Shown here: piece after piece, positions 24,243 to 32,514 of the stretch
Numbering within the stretch: position 1 is the first letter of the stretch
How the letters are laid out: each line of letters begins with the position of its first letter
Assembly: GCA_020851795.1 (NCBI GenBank)
Contig: JADZCA010000029.1
Span: 1-49,270 of the forward strand
Direction: 5' to 3'
DNA length: 49,270 bases
Origin: Planctomycetota bacterium
GTDB lineage: Bacteria > Planctomycetota > PLA2 > JAEUHO01
Made by a program: the position numbers and the translations under genes
The notes under the pieces: generated by a model
The model's input: the letters and a program-made list of their open reading frames with translations, nothing else
Database searches by the model: none
What the model was told of the DNA's origin: nothing

Positions 24243-26239
24243 AGATGCAGCTGCGCGATCTTACGCTTACCTGCCGTCGTGAGACCGTGGTCGTCCGGTT
24301 CTCTGACTTCAGTTACTTCTTCGGCGAGATCGGAGCGGGCAAGTCGACGATCGCGAGGCTGGTGGACTACTGCCTCGGCGGGTCCATTGTTCTGACACCA
24401 GCATTGCAGAACGAGTTCGTCTCTGCGCGGCTGGCGCTTCGAGTGTCGGATGTTCCAGTCGTGCTACAGCGAGATCGCGACTCTGATCAGGTGCTCTCCA
24501 CTTGGGGCGAGGGGGATCAGGAGCAGAGTGCCCGGGTGCCAGCGAGACGAGCTCAGGGAATCGTCATTCCTGGCACCAAGGTCGAGAACCTGTCCGACTT
24601 CGTGTTCCACCTGGCGGGAATCTCACCGCCGCGCGTGCGGAGGAGTCGCATCAACGACGACTCGGATCTGGAGCGCCTCAGCCTGCGAGATCTGCTGTGG
24701 TACTGCTATCTCGACCAAGACGAGATAGACAGCAGTTTCTTCAACCTAGACGCAGAAGCCGACGCGCCTCGACGTAACAAGAGCCGCAACGTGATGCGGT
24801 TTCTGCTTGGAATCCACCAGCAAGACTTGGTCAGCTTGGAGATTGAGCTCGACCAAGTGCGGTCGCAACGGCTCGGCGCTGAGTCCGCAGCAGCCGTGCT
24901 GGAGACCTCGCTCCGGACCTCGGGGTTTGCCTCGCCCGACGATCTCGACAGGCGCCGGAGGGAGGTGCAAGCCGGCCTCGCCGCGGCGAAGCGCGCCCTG
25001 ACGTCTGCACGCCTCGAGGCCGATAGCAAGAAGACCCATGCCAGCGACGTGTTGCGGCGGCAGGGTGCCGATCTTGCCCAGGAGCTGGATGCGGTCGTCT
25101 CTGCCATGTCGCAGGTCACCGCGACGATCGCGACCGACAAGCGCCACCTTCACGAGGTGCAGAACCTCGACACCAAGCTCGCCCGACTATCGACGGCCTC
25201 CGCCGTGCTGGGGAGTGTGCAGTTCACCCACTGCCCCAAGTGTGCACAGGCACTTCCAGACAGAGAACAGTCTGCCTGCCGTGTTTGCGGCCTTCCGGAG
25301 CCCGACACGAGTGTTGACGCCCCGGCGGTGCAGATAGCTCATGCGGACATCGAAGCCCGAGTTCGCGAACTGAAGGAGATGGTCTCTTCCCAGGAGGCTC
25401 AGTTAGAGCGGATTCGCGTGCGCCACGCGGAACTCATGGAGCGGAAGCAGAAGATCGACCTCGAGCTCAACCAGCAGCTCCGCTCGTACGACTCCGCCTA
25501 CCTTTCGCTTGCAACGACCCACGAGCGACGTCTCGGCGCGCTAGAGGAGGAACTGACCTCGATCGGTCGTACGCGAACACTTCATGATCAGATCGCTTCG
25601 TCCAGGAAGCTGGCGGTGTCCCTCGTCGAGAAGGAAGCCGATATTCGGAAGCGGATGGCTTCGCTCCGCGCGAAGGCAGAGGCGGATCTGCGTAGCCTGA
25701 AGCGGCTAGGCGACCTCTTCAAGGACTGCTTGCTGCGAGCGCGGATCCCGGGATTCGCAGCCGAGGACGTGGTCCGTCTTCGACCTTCCGACTTCCTCCC
25801 GGAGATACTCCCCCTCGACGGGGGAGATGTGGCGGTTTCGTCGTTCGCCACGCTCGGAAGCGGAGGCAAGAAGACGCTCTTCAAGGCGTGCTTCGCGGTG
25901 GCGGTCCACCGACTGGCCGCAGAGTCCGCCGCGCCGCTGCCCTCGCTCCTCATCATCGACTCTCCCATGAAGAACATCAGCGAGAGGGAAAACCGGGAGC
26001 AGTTCGTCGGGTTCCACGAGATGCTCTACTGGCTGGCCGATGGTGAACTGCGAGACACGCAGTTCGTCCTGATCGACAAGGAGTTCTGCCCCCCGAAGAC
26101 CCCGCTTGGGCGGCCGCTCTCAAGCCGGCACATGACCGTTGTCGACCCACAGACACCGCCCCTGATTCCTGGATACCGGGATCGCCCCTCCGAGCCGGGG
26201 CTGGGTGGCCCCGCCACCCCGGCCGGCAGGGACGCTTGA
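24239..26239 (+). CDS. ABC-3C ATPase, SMC/Rad50-like with zinc hook-like ribbon, 666 aa
   Basis: Starts at GTG 24239 with AGAGGAG upstream, overlapping the previous stop; an ATG two codons on is an alternative. Residues 29-37 (GEIGAGKST) are the Walker A motif. Long coiled-coil helices flank a four-cysteine ribbon (C332-x2-C335, C347-x2-C350). The C-terminal lobe has a signature-like LGSGGKKT (539-546) and a Walker B LLIID (570-574) followed by SP rather than the EP of canonical ABC enzymes. This layout is that of ABC-3C sensor ATPases, related to Rad50 and RecF, which detect aberrant or invading DNA. It is the last gene of the operon and ends 32 nt before the repeat cluster at the element boundary. 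Confidence 0.85.
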   Translation: MKMQLRDLTLTCRRETVVVRFSDFSYFFGEIGAGKSTIARLVDYCLGGSIVLTPALQNEFVSARLALRVSDVPVVLQRDRDSDQVLSTWGEGDQEQSARVPARRAQGIVIPGTKVENLSDFVFHLAGISPPRVRRSRINDDSDLERLSLRDLLWYCYLDQDEIDSSFFNLDAEADAPRRNKSRNVMRFLLGIHQQDLVSLEIELDQVRSQRLGAESAAAVLETSLRTSGFASPDDLDRRRREVQAGLAAAKRALTSARLEADSKKTHASDVLRRQGADLAQELDAVVSAMSQVTATIATDKRHLHEVQNLDTKLARLSTASAVLGSVQFTHCPKCAQALPDREQSACRVCGLPEPDTSVDAPAVQIAHADIEARVRELKEMVSSQEAQLERIRVRHAELMERKQKIDLELNQQLRSYDSAYLSLATTHERRLGALEEELTSIGRTRTLHDQIASSRKLAVSLVEKEADIRKRMASLRAKAEADLRSLKRLGDLFKDCLLRARIPGFAAEDVVRLRPSDFLPEILPLDGGDVAVSSFATLGSGGKKTLFKACFAVAVHRLAAESAAPLPSLLIIDSPMKNISERENREQFVGFHEMLYWLADGELRDTQFVLIDKEFCPPKTPLGRPLSSRHMTVVDPQTPPLIPGYRDRPSEPGLGGPATPAGRDA

Positions 26240-26271
26240 CGCGTCTGGTCGTTCTAGGCCCTAGGACTCGT

Positions 26272-26303
26272 GATCGTGCCCGGGCACGATCTGGGCACGA
26301 TCT
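26272..26303. repeat. Arm-type repeat cluster, left copy
   Basis: A perfect 20-bp palindrome GATCGTGCCCGGGCACGATC (26272-26291), extended by a tandem copy so that GGGCACGATCT occurs twice in direct repeat at 11-bp period (26282-26292, 26293-26303). The cluster ends exactly 98 bases before the tRNA-Ser fragment at 26402. The same cluster lies at the same distance from the intact tRNA-Ser on the right. Such repeats near a recombination core usually bind integrase arms or excisionase; that role is inferred. Confidence 0.75.
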
Positions 26304-26401
26304 CGGCGCTCGGAGGCGCCGCGGGGTGCGCGCCGGTGCACGGTCCGCCACCGCGCCGGAATCACGCCTGTTGGCCACCAGCGCCCTTCTATGCACGAGA
26401 A

Positions 26402-26470
26402 TGGCGGAGGGAGTGGGATTCGAACCCACGGTGGGAGTTGAGCCCACGCCGGTCTTCATGATCGGTGCCT
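26402..26470 (-). pseudogene. 3' fragment of tRNA-Ser (attachment-site copy)
   Basis: About 69 bases match the 3' part of the tRNA-Ser at 36765-36855, including the encoded CCA, acceptor 3' strand, T arm, variable arm and part of the anticodon arm, with scattered mismatches. The anticodon loop is altered: the base at the universally conserved U33 position is A, and the stem carries a mismatch. The 5' half of the tRNA is missing. This is what an old att site left by integration into a tRNA 3' end looks like. It cannot encode a working tRNA. Confidence 0.8.
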
Positions 26471-26586
26471 GACCGACGATCCGTCGTTGGTTGACAGGGT
26501 GTTGCGACGACGTGGGCGCGGCAGGAGGCCAGCCAGGAGGCCGCGCACCGGGCCCGAACGTCCTTCTGCGCCCCGCGTCCCGTCGT

Positions 26587-26602
26587 TTCAGGTCGGCTTC
26601 AG
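26587..26602. promoter_or_regulatory. TTCAG direct repeats, putative response-regulator box upstream of efflux operon
   Basis: TTCAG at 26587-26591 and 26598-26602, an 11-bp period, embedded in TCGTTTCAG-GTCGGC-TTCAG. An almost identical pair lies upstream of the lipoprotein gene (32426-32441). Direct repeats spaced about one helical turn are the usual sites of OmpR-family regulators, one of which is encoded in this island at 33211. It lies 66 nt before the adaptor start. Confidence 0.6.
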
Positions 26603-26668
26603 TTGCTCCGCCCACGATCCGCCGCCTTGGGCCCCCTCTCCGGGGCCCCAATCCCGGGCGGGTTCCCA

Positions 26669-28027
26669 ATGAAGCTTGGTCTGCTTGCAACAGGGTTCGT
26701 CACGATCTGCCTCGCGGGGGCCGGAGGCTGGTTCCTCCGGACGGCACTCCACCCGGCCCAAGCCGAACCCGATTCCGAGCCGCAGGAGGGTGCCTCCCCA
26801 GGGGAGATGTCCGTGGAGGTCGTCATGGAGCCGGCGAAGACCGGCGAGTTGACGACGACCCTCGCGGCGTTCGGTGTCGTCCGAGCAGCGGATGGCGAGC
26901 TCCGAACCGTGTCTTCCCGAGCCGGCGGACGCGTCGAGGCGGTCCTCACTCGGCTTGGGGAGGAGGTCAAGGCAGGTGCGGCGCTCTTCCGACTGGAGCG
27001 CGCACCCCTCGAACTGGCCGCCGCGCAGGCGCGCGCAGCGGCGGCGATCGCCGAGAACGCCCTGTCGACGTTCGACCGCGGCGGACGGGCGAAGCGAACG
27101 GCCGAGTTGGAATCGTCGGTCGCGGAAGCTCGGACCGCCGTCGAGGTCGCTGAGAAGCAGTCTCTTCGCACCGCGAGCCTGCGTCAGGACGGTCTCTCGA
27201 GTGAGAAGGCGATCGCGGAAGCCGCACTGGTGGCGGACCGTGCCCGCCGGGAGCTCGCGGCCGCCGAGCGGAACCTCGAGGCGTACCGGACGACGGACGC
27301 CGACCTCGAACGCGCCACCCTCGCGGCGACGCGGGACGCCGCGGCTCTGGCTGCGAAGGATGCGGAGGCGATTCTCGCGGCTTCCGAGGTCCTGGCGCCC
27401 GTGGCCGGGCACATCGCGTCTGTCGCCGTGCGGATCGGCGATCGGGCGGAACCGGGAGCCGAGTTGGCGACGCTCCTCGCCGGGGACCGCCGCGAGATCG
27501 CGTTCGGCGTGACCGCCGCCCAACGCACGACGATTCCGGCGGACGCACGGGTGACGTGGCAGGACGCTCTGGGTGCGATCCGATCGGGGCGCATCCGTGG
27601 CACCGCGACGCTCGTGGATGCGGCCATCGGGCTCCACGAGGTGCTGGCGGTCCCCGATGACGGACCGCCCCCACCGCTCCCTGGCGAAGTCGTCCGAGGG
27701 GAGATCGAGGTTCGACACCTCGAGGCCGCCGTGCTGGTACCGACGCGGGCGCTCGTCCGAGCGGCGCACGGCGTGGCGCTCGTGCTTGCCGTCGATGGCA
27801 TCGCCCGAGTGGTCCCTGTGGAGATCGTCGGGCGCCATGAGGGCGCCACCGCGGTGTCGGGTGCGGTCAAGGTCGGCGACGCTGTGATCGTCGAGGGCGG
27901 CTACAACCTGCCGGAGGGCGCGCGGGTCCACGCTGCGAAGGCCCCGGAGGAGGAGCGCGGAGAGAAGGGCGCCATGGACGCCGATCCCGACGCGAAGGTC
28001 GGCGACGAACATCGGGGGACAAAGTGA
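26669..28027 (+). CDS. RND efflux periplasmic adaptor (membrane fusion protein)
   Basis: A 452-residue HlyD/AcrA-type adaptor with an N-terminal membrane anchor (LLATGFVTICLAGAGGWFL, about 5-23) from the ATG at 26669. A first half-barrel begins at about 55, with a lipoyl half including SSRAGGRVEAVLTRLGEEVKAG. A long alpha-hairpin spans about 105-235 (Ala-rich). The second lipoyl half (VLAPVAGHIASVAVRIGDR) and beta-barrel and proximal domains follow, with a charged C-terminal tail. It links the inner-membrane RND pump to the outer-membrane channel. The stop overlaps the transporter start (GTGA). Expression is probably driven from the repeats at 26587-26602. Confidence 0.9.
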   Translation: MKLGLLATGFVTICLAGAGGWFLRTALHPAQAEPDSEPQEGASPGEMSVEVVMEPAKTGELTTTLAAFGVVRAADGELRTVSSRAGGRVEAVLTRLGEEVKAGAALFRLERAPLELAAAQARAAAAIAENALSTFDRGGRAKRTAELESSVAEARTAVEVAEKQSLRTASLRQDGLSSEKAIAEAALVADRARRELAAAERNLEAYRTTDADLERATLAATRDAAALAAKDAEAILAASEVLAPVAGHIASVAVRIGDRAEPGAELATLLAGDRREIAFGVTAAQRTTIPADARVTWQDALGAIRSGRIRGTATLVDAAIGLHEVLAVPDDGPPPPLPGEVVRGEIEVRHLEAAVLVPTRALVRAAHGVALVLAVDGIARVVPVEIVGRHEGATAVSGAVKVGDAVIVEGGYNLPEGARVHAAKAPEEERGEKGAMDADPDAKVGDEHRGTK

Positions 28028-31000
28028 ATCTGGTCCCCGCCGCAATCCGCCACAGGCGATCGCTCTACGTACTCCTCGCCTTGGGATTGGCGGCCGGTGT
28101 TCACGCCGCCTCAGTGACGGGTCGCAGCATCTACCCAGACGTCGCGTTCCCGAGGATCGCCGTCATCGTCGAGCGGGGCGAAGCACCCGTTCGCTCGATG
28201 CTCGTGGGCGTCACGCAACCGGTCGAGCAGGCCGTCGCCGCGACGCCCGGACTGCGGCGCGTGCGCTCCAAGACCCTGCGTGGCGCCAGCGAGCTTTCGC
28301 TCGACTTCGAGCCGAACGCCGACATGGGCGCAGCGCTGTCGCTCGTCCGCGCGCGCGTGGCGCAGGCGGGCCTCCCCGGCGACGCCCGGACCACGATCGA
28401 ACGCCAGACGCCCGCCGTCTTCCCGGTGATCTCGTTCAACGTCATGCCGGGCGCCGCCTCCCGGGACGACGCCGTGGCGAGGGCCCGCCTTGCCGAGTGG
28501 GCCGAGACGGAGCTCCGACCCCGCCTCTCGCGACTCGACGACACGTTCTTCGTGAGCGTCCAGAGCGGCGATCAGCGGGAGTACGCGTTCGAGGCGGATC
28601 CTGGACGTCTCGCGCAGACCGGCGTGTCGATCGGCGCCGTGGTCGAGGCCATCCGAGACGCCAACCTCGTCGAGAGCGCGGGTCGATCTCGCGACGGCGG
28701 ACTCGCCTACGAGATCCTGGTCGATGGCCAGATCCTGGCTCCGGATCGGATCGCCTCGCTCGCCGTGCCCCGCGAGGGAGGGCGACCGGCGACGCTGGCC
28801 GACCTCGGCTCCGTCGTCGAGACGACCGTCGAGCGAACGTCGATCGTGACGGGTGGGCGTCACGAGGGTGTCGTCGTCAGCGTCTTCCTTCGCGACGGCG
28901 GGCAGGTGACGCGGCTCGCCGAGCAGGTGACGGCACTGCTCGGCGAGGTCGCCGCTCAGGTGCCGAGTGGAGGCACGATCGAACCGGTCTACGACCAATC
29001 CCACCTCGTCGTTGCCGCGGTCGCCGGCGTGCGGGACGCGATCCTCATCGGAGCCGTGCTCGCCGTCCTCGTGCTCGCCCTCTTCCTGAGGAGCCTGCGC
29101 CTGGTCTTCGTGGCCGGCCTGTCGATCCCCCTCTCGGTCCTGCTGACGCTGGCCGTCTTCCCACTCCTCGGGGAGACGCTGAACCTCATGAGCCTCGGCG
29201 GGCTCGCGGTGGCCATCGGGCTCGTGATCGACGACGCGATCGTCGTCTGCGAGAACGTCGCCCGACGACTCCAATCGGGGTCGGGCACTCCTCGGGCCAC
29301 GGTCGCCGACGCAACGCGCGAGGTGTTCGGCGCGATCCTCGGCTCCTCCCTGACGACGGTCATGGTCTTCGCACCGCTCGGGCTCCTCGAGGGAGTCGTC
29401 GGGCAGTTCTTCCGCAGCCTCTCGATCTCGCTCGCGGTGGCCGTACTGGCATCCACGGCGGTCTCCCTCGTCTACTCGCCGCTGCTGCTCCTCCTGCCGG
29501 GGTTGACGCCGAAGGCCGGGACGGGCGGGCGGCGCTGGACGATCTGGCTCGCCGATCGCTACGCGGGGCTCCTGCGCCGAGTTCTCGCGCACCCGGGCGT
29601 CGCGGGCCTCGCGCTCACCGTCTCCGTCATCGTGGGCATCGCGACCCTCTGCCGCGTGGAGACGGGGTTCCTTCCCGACATGGACGAGGGTGGGCTCGTC
29701 CTCGACTACGCCTTGCCCGTCGGCACCAGCCTCGAGGAGACGGACGCCGTCTGCCGTCGCATCGAGCGAATCGTGCTCGGCACGCCGGAGGTGGCGTCGC
29801 TCTCGAGGCGCACGGGCGCGGAGCTGGGCTTCTTCGCCACCGAGGCGTTCACCGGCGACATGCTGATCGGTCTCACGCCGCGCGAGCGACGCACGAGGTC
29901 CGTCTTCCAGGTGATCGACGAGCTGCGCGAGCGGCTTGCGCGCGAGGCGCCCCAGGCGGAGTGCGAGTTCATCCAGGTGATGCAGGACACGATCGCGGAC
30001 CTCTCCGGTAACCCCGAGCCGATCGAGGTGAAGCTCCTCGGACCTGAGATTCGAGATCTGCAAGCCGCGGCCGACGCGGTCGAGTCCGCACTGGAGCACG
30101 TCCAAGGAGTCGTCGACGTGAAGAACCACGTCTCGTTCGGGAGCCCGAGCCTGACCTGGACGGTCGATTCGGAGGCTGCCGCACAGATCGGACTCTCGAC
30201 TGCGCAGGTGGCGGAGCAAGTCACGGCACAGATCGCGGGCACCGTCGCGACGCGATTGCCGGAAGGGAATCGCATGACCGACGTCCGCGTCCGGTACGCG
30301 CGTCCGTGGCGGTCGAGCGCCGACCGCCCCGCGGGCGACGAGGCGCTGTTACTGGTCCCCAGCGGCGGGGCACGCCCCACCCGTGCGGTACCCCTCGAAG
30401 CCGTGGCCCAGGTGTCCCGCGTCCTCGAAGAGAGCGAGCTCGAGCGCGAGAACCAGACGCCGATGGTTCGCGTCACGGCGGCGGTGTCGGGGCGGGACCT
30501 CGGCTCGGCGGCGCGCGCCGTCGAGCGTGCCGTGGCCGCGCTCCCGAGACGCCCGGGCGTCCGCGTCGAGTACGGGGGGCAGGTCGAGAGCCAGCGGACG
30601 GCCTTCGACAACATGCGCATCGTCTTCGGCGTCGCCCTCGGGCTCGTCTTCCTGCTCCTCGTCGTCCAGTTCCGCTCGCTCCTGCTGCCCCTTGTGGTCC
30701 TGCTCGCGCTGCCCTTCGGCCAGATCGGCGCGCTCCACGCGCTCCATGCGAATCACGTGGCCCTCAACATCAGCTCGGGCATGGGCCTAATCTTGCTGGT
30801 CGGTCTCGTGGTCAAGAACGGGATCATTCTCGTGGAGTACGCGCGTCAGCTTCGTGCGGAAGGGCTCGAGCCCCTTGCGGCGGTCATCGAGGCGGCGCGC
30901 GCCAGGCTGAGGCCCATTCTGATGACCACCCTCGCCGCCATCCTCGGCCTCGTGCCGCTCGCCAAGGGGATCGGCGCCGGCTCCGAACTCCAGCGACCGC

Positions 31001-31122
31001 TCGCCATCGCGGTGATCGGCGGCCTCACGGTCTCGACGATCTTCACGCTGCTGGTCGTACCCCTCGGACTTGCCGCCCTCGGACGCCGGGCCCTCGCGGA
31101 GGAGCACGCCGATGCGACGTAG
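28024..31122 (+). CDS. RND family efflux transporter, inner-membrane pump
   Basis: A 1032-residue RND protein of normal length. An N-terminal TM helix precedes a periplasmic loop (YPDVAFPRIAVIVERGEAP), then a block of TM helices with IGLVIDDAIVV, whose D403-D404 pair forms the proton relay of HAE1-type drug pumps. A second periplasmic loop and C-terminal TM block follow, with GLVVKNGIILVEY carrying the matching Lys. The pair D-D plus K, and the wording around it, fit hydrophobe or drug efflux or a distant heavy-metal branch; the substrate cannot be told from sequence, although the Cys-rich lipoprotein nearby hints at metal. It works as a trimer with the adaptor and channel encoded on either side. 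Confidence 0.95.
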   Translation: MNLVPAAIRHRRSLYVLLALGLAAGVHAASVTGRSIYPDVAFPRIAVIVERGEAPVRSMLVGVTQPVEQAVAATPGLRRVRSKTLRGASELSLDFEPNADMGAALSLVRARVAQAGLPGDARTTIERQTPAVFPVISFNVMPGAASRDDAVARARLAEWAETELRPRLSRLDDTFFVSVQSGDQREYAFEADPGRLAQTGVSIGAVVEAIRDANLVESAGRSRDGGLAYEILVDGQILAPDRIASLAVPREGGRPATLADLGSVVETTVERTSIVTGGRHEGVVVSVFLRDGGQVTRLAEQVTALLGEVAAQVPSGGTIEPVYDQSHLVVAAVAGVRDAILIGAVLAVLVLALFLRSLRLVFVAGLSIPLSVLLTLAVFPLLGETLNLMSLGGLAVAIGLVIDDAIVVCENVARRLQSGSGTPRATVADATREVFGAILGSSLTTVMVFAPLGLLEGVVGQFFRSLSISLAVAVLASTAVSLVYSPLLLLLPGLTPKAGTGGRRWTIWLADRYAGLLRRVLAHPGVAGLALTVSVIVGIATLCRVETGFLPDMDEGGLVLDYALPVGTSLEETDAVCRRIERIVLGTPEVASLSRRTGAELGFFATEAFTGDMLIGLTPRERRTRSVFQVIDELRERLAREAPQAECEFIQVMQDTIADLSGNPEPIEVKLLGPEIRDLQAAADAVESALEHVQGVVDVKNHVSFGSPSLTWTVDSEAAAQIGLSTAQVAEQVTAQIAGTVATRLPEGNRMTDVRVRYARPWRSSADRPAGDEALLLVPSGGARPTRAVPLEAVAQVSRVLEESELERENQTPMVRVTAAVSGRDLGSAARAVERAVAALPRRPGVRVEYGGQVESQRTAFDNMRIVFGVALGLVFLLLVVQFRSLLLPLVVLLALPFGQIGALHALHANHVALNISSGMGLILLVGLVVKNGIILVEYARQLRAEGLEPLAAVIEAARARLRPILMTTLAAILGLVPLAKGIGAGSELQRPLAIAVIGGLTVSTIFTLLVVPLGLAALGRRALAEEHADAT

Positions 31123-32380
31123 CTTCTCGCTCCTCGTGAGTCTCTGTCTCGTCGGCTGCTCATCCACGGTGCGGGAGCCGGGGATCGCCCCGGACGCGGC
31201 GCCGACGTCGCTGCCCGCCACGCTCCGCCACGCGGATTGCGCGCGGCTGGCGACTCTCCATGCTCCGACCGCTGCGGCGTGGGAGGCGCGGCTTCAGACG
31301 GCGCGGATCGCCGTCCGTCAGGCGGGGAAGCCGTCGAATCCGACACTCTCGCTCTCGTGGGAGAACCTGGGCCTCGGCGCCTCGTCGATCCAACGAACCC
31401 TCTCCATCTCGCAGGCCCTCGCGACGCTCGCTTCGGCTCCGGGGACCCGTGCCGCCGCCGCACATGATCTCGCCGCCACGCAGGCGGACCTGATCGCCGA
31501 ACGGCGGCGCCTCGTGGCCTCGGCGTGGCGTGCCTACGATGATCTCGTGGCCGCACGGAACCGGGCCCGGCTCGCGACGGAGGTGGAGGCGCTCCTCGAG
31601 GAGGCCGCACGCGCCGCCGCGAAGCGCGCCACGGCCGGCGAGGGGACTCGGCGGGAGCAAGAACTGGCCGAAGCGGAGGCCGCGAAGGCTCGGGGAGAGC
31701 GGACCGCGGCCGAGGGGGAGGCCCGTGCGCAGGAGATCGCCCTGTGCGCGGCGCTCGGAACGGAGCGCCCCATCTCGCTGCGACTCGGGGAGGGGCTTGC
31801 GGACCTTCCTTCCCGTACGCCCGACCAGATCGCAGCCGCCGTCCGAGAGCGGGCCGAGGTCACGGCCGCCGGGGAACGTTATGCGGCGCGCCTCGAACGG
31901 GCGCGACTGACTGCGGCGGGCTACCGGTTCATCCCCACTCCAACGGCGGGTCCCCGCAAGGAGGGGGACGTGGCCAGCGCGATCGTCTCGTGGGACATCG
32001 AGCTTCCGATCTTCGACTCCGGACGGCTGGAGGGACATGTGGCAGAGGCCGAGCTGCTGGCGGCGGCGGCGGAGCTGCGCAGCACAGCTCGGACCGGCGC
32101 GTTTCAGGCGGCGGGTCTCTTCGAACGAGACCTGACGGCGCACGCAACCCGAGACGATCACGCTCGACCGCTCGCGGAGCAACGCCACCAACTTCGGTTG
32201 TCCGCCCAACGCCTCTTTGAGGCCGGGGAGCTCGAGTTCGATGCGCTCGTCGCAGCCCGACGAGATGAGGCGGAGGCCGGCGCAGCCCTGCTCGACGCGG
32301 AGGTGGCCGCCGCCCGGAGCCGACTGGATCTCTGGGAAGCAGCCGGTCTGCTCGACGTCGACGACGCGCCATCCCGGTAG
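31112..32380 (+). CDS. Outer-membrane channel lipoprotein (TolC/NodT-like)
   Basis: The 422-residue product starts at ATG 31112, overlapping the RND gene by 11 nt. A lipoprotein signal is clear (LLVSLCLVGC, lipid-attached Cys18). The mature part has the helical pattern of outer-membrane efflux proteins: AWEARLQTARIAVRQAGKPSNP, the LSWENLG-type strand, long Ala/Glu/Arg coiled helices at about 120-210, then AAGYRFIPTPTAG and a second helical half. It forms the tunnel through the outer membrane for the pump. Confidence 0.9.
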   Translation: MRRSFSLLVSLCLVGCSSTVREPGIAPDAAPTSLPATLRHADCARLATLHAPTAAAWEARLQTARIAVRQAGKPSNPTLSLSWENLGLGASSIQRTLSISQALATLASAPGTRAAAAHDLAATQADLIAERRRLVASAWRAYDDLVAARNRARLATEVEALLEEAARAAAKRATAGEGTRREQELAEAEAAKARGERTAAEGEARAQEIALCAALGTERPISLRLGEGLADLPSRTPDQIAAAVRERAEVTAAGERYAARLERARLTAAGYRFIPTPTAGPRKEGDVASAIVSWDIELPIFDSGRLEGHVAEAELLAAAAELRSTARTGAFQAAGLFERDLTAHATRDDHARPLAEQRHQLRLSAQRLFEAGELEFDALVAARRDEAEAGAALLDAEVAAARSRLDLWEAAGLLDVDDAPSR

Positions 32381-32425
32381 CGCGAGACTCGCCTCCGTCT
32401 CGCATCCCCTGTCCGAACCGCTCGT

Positions 32426-32441
32426 TTCAGCGTCGCTTCAG
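32426..32441. promoter_or_regulatory. TTCAG direct repeats, putative response-regulator box upstream of lipoprotein gene
   Basis: TTCAG at 32426-32430 and 32437-32441, the same 11-bp period as the box at 26587-26602 and in a similar context (CTCGTTTCAG-CGTCGC-TTCAG). It is about 73 nt upstream of the lipoprotein ATG and would place the lipoprotein and the two-component genes under the same regulator, including autoregulation. Confidence 0.6.
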
Positions 32442-32514
32442 GTACCGGTGCGACCCTTTGAGATGGCGGCCCTCCGGTCCTCCCTCGGAGAAGCGCCACC
32501 GGAGGACCACGAAC

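Larger units (their letters stand above)
1..26401. mobile_element. Right part of an integrated mobile element (element A), left end outside window
   Basis: Gene content is typical of plasmid, phage or integrative elements: a P-loop replicative-helicase-like protein, RadC, a ParB-like protein, DUF932, RecB/Cas4-like and PLD nucleases, a single-chain RNA polymerase, then a defence cargo operon ending at 26239. The right limit is inferred from arm-type repeats (26272-26303) and a tRNA-Ser 3' fragment (26402-26470), which match the architecture next to the intact tRNA-Ser at 36765. No integrase, relaxase or structural phage gene is visible, so the class (phage, ICE or integrated plasmid) stays open. 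Boundaries are inference; the gene content is read directly. Confidence 0.6.

Noticed and set aside
26402..26470. A second functional tRNA-Ser gene
   Set aside because: The 5' half is missing, U33 is replaced and the anticodon stem has a mismatch, so it is a fragment only.
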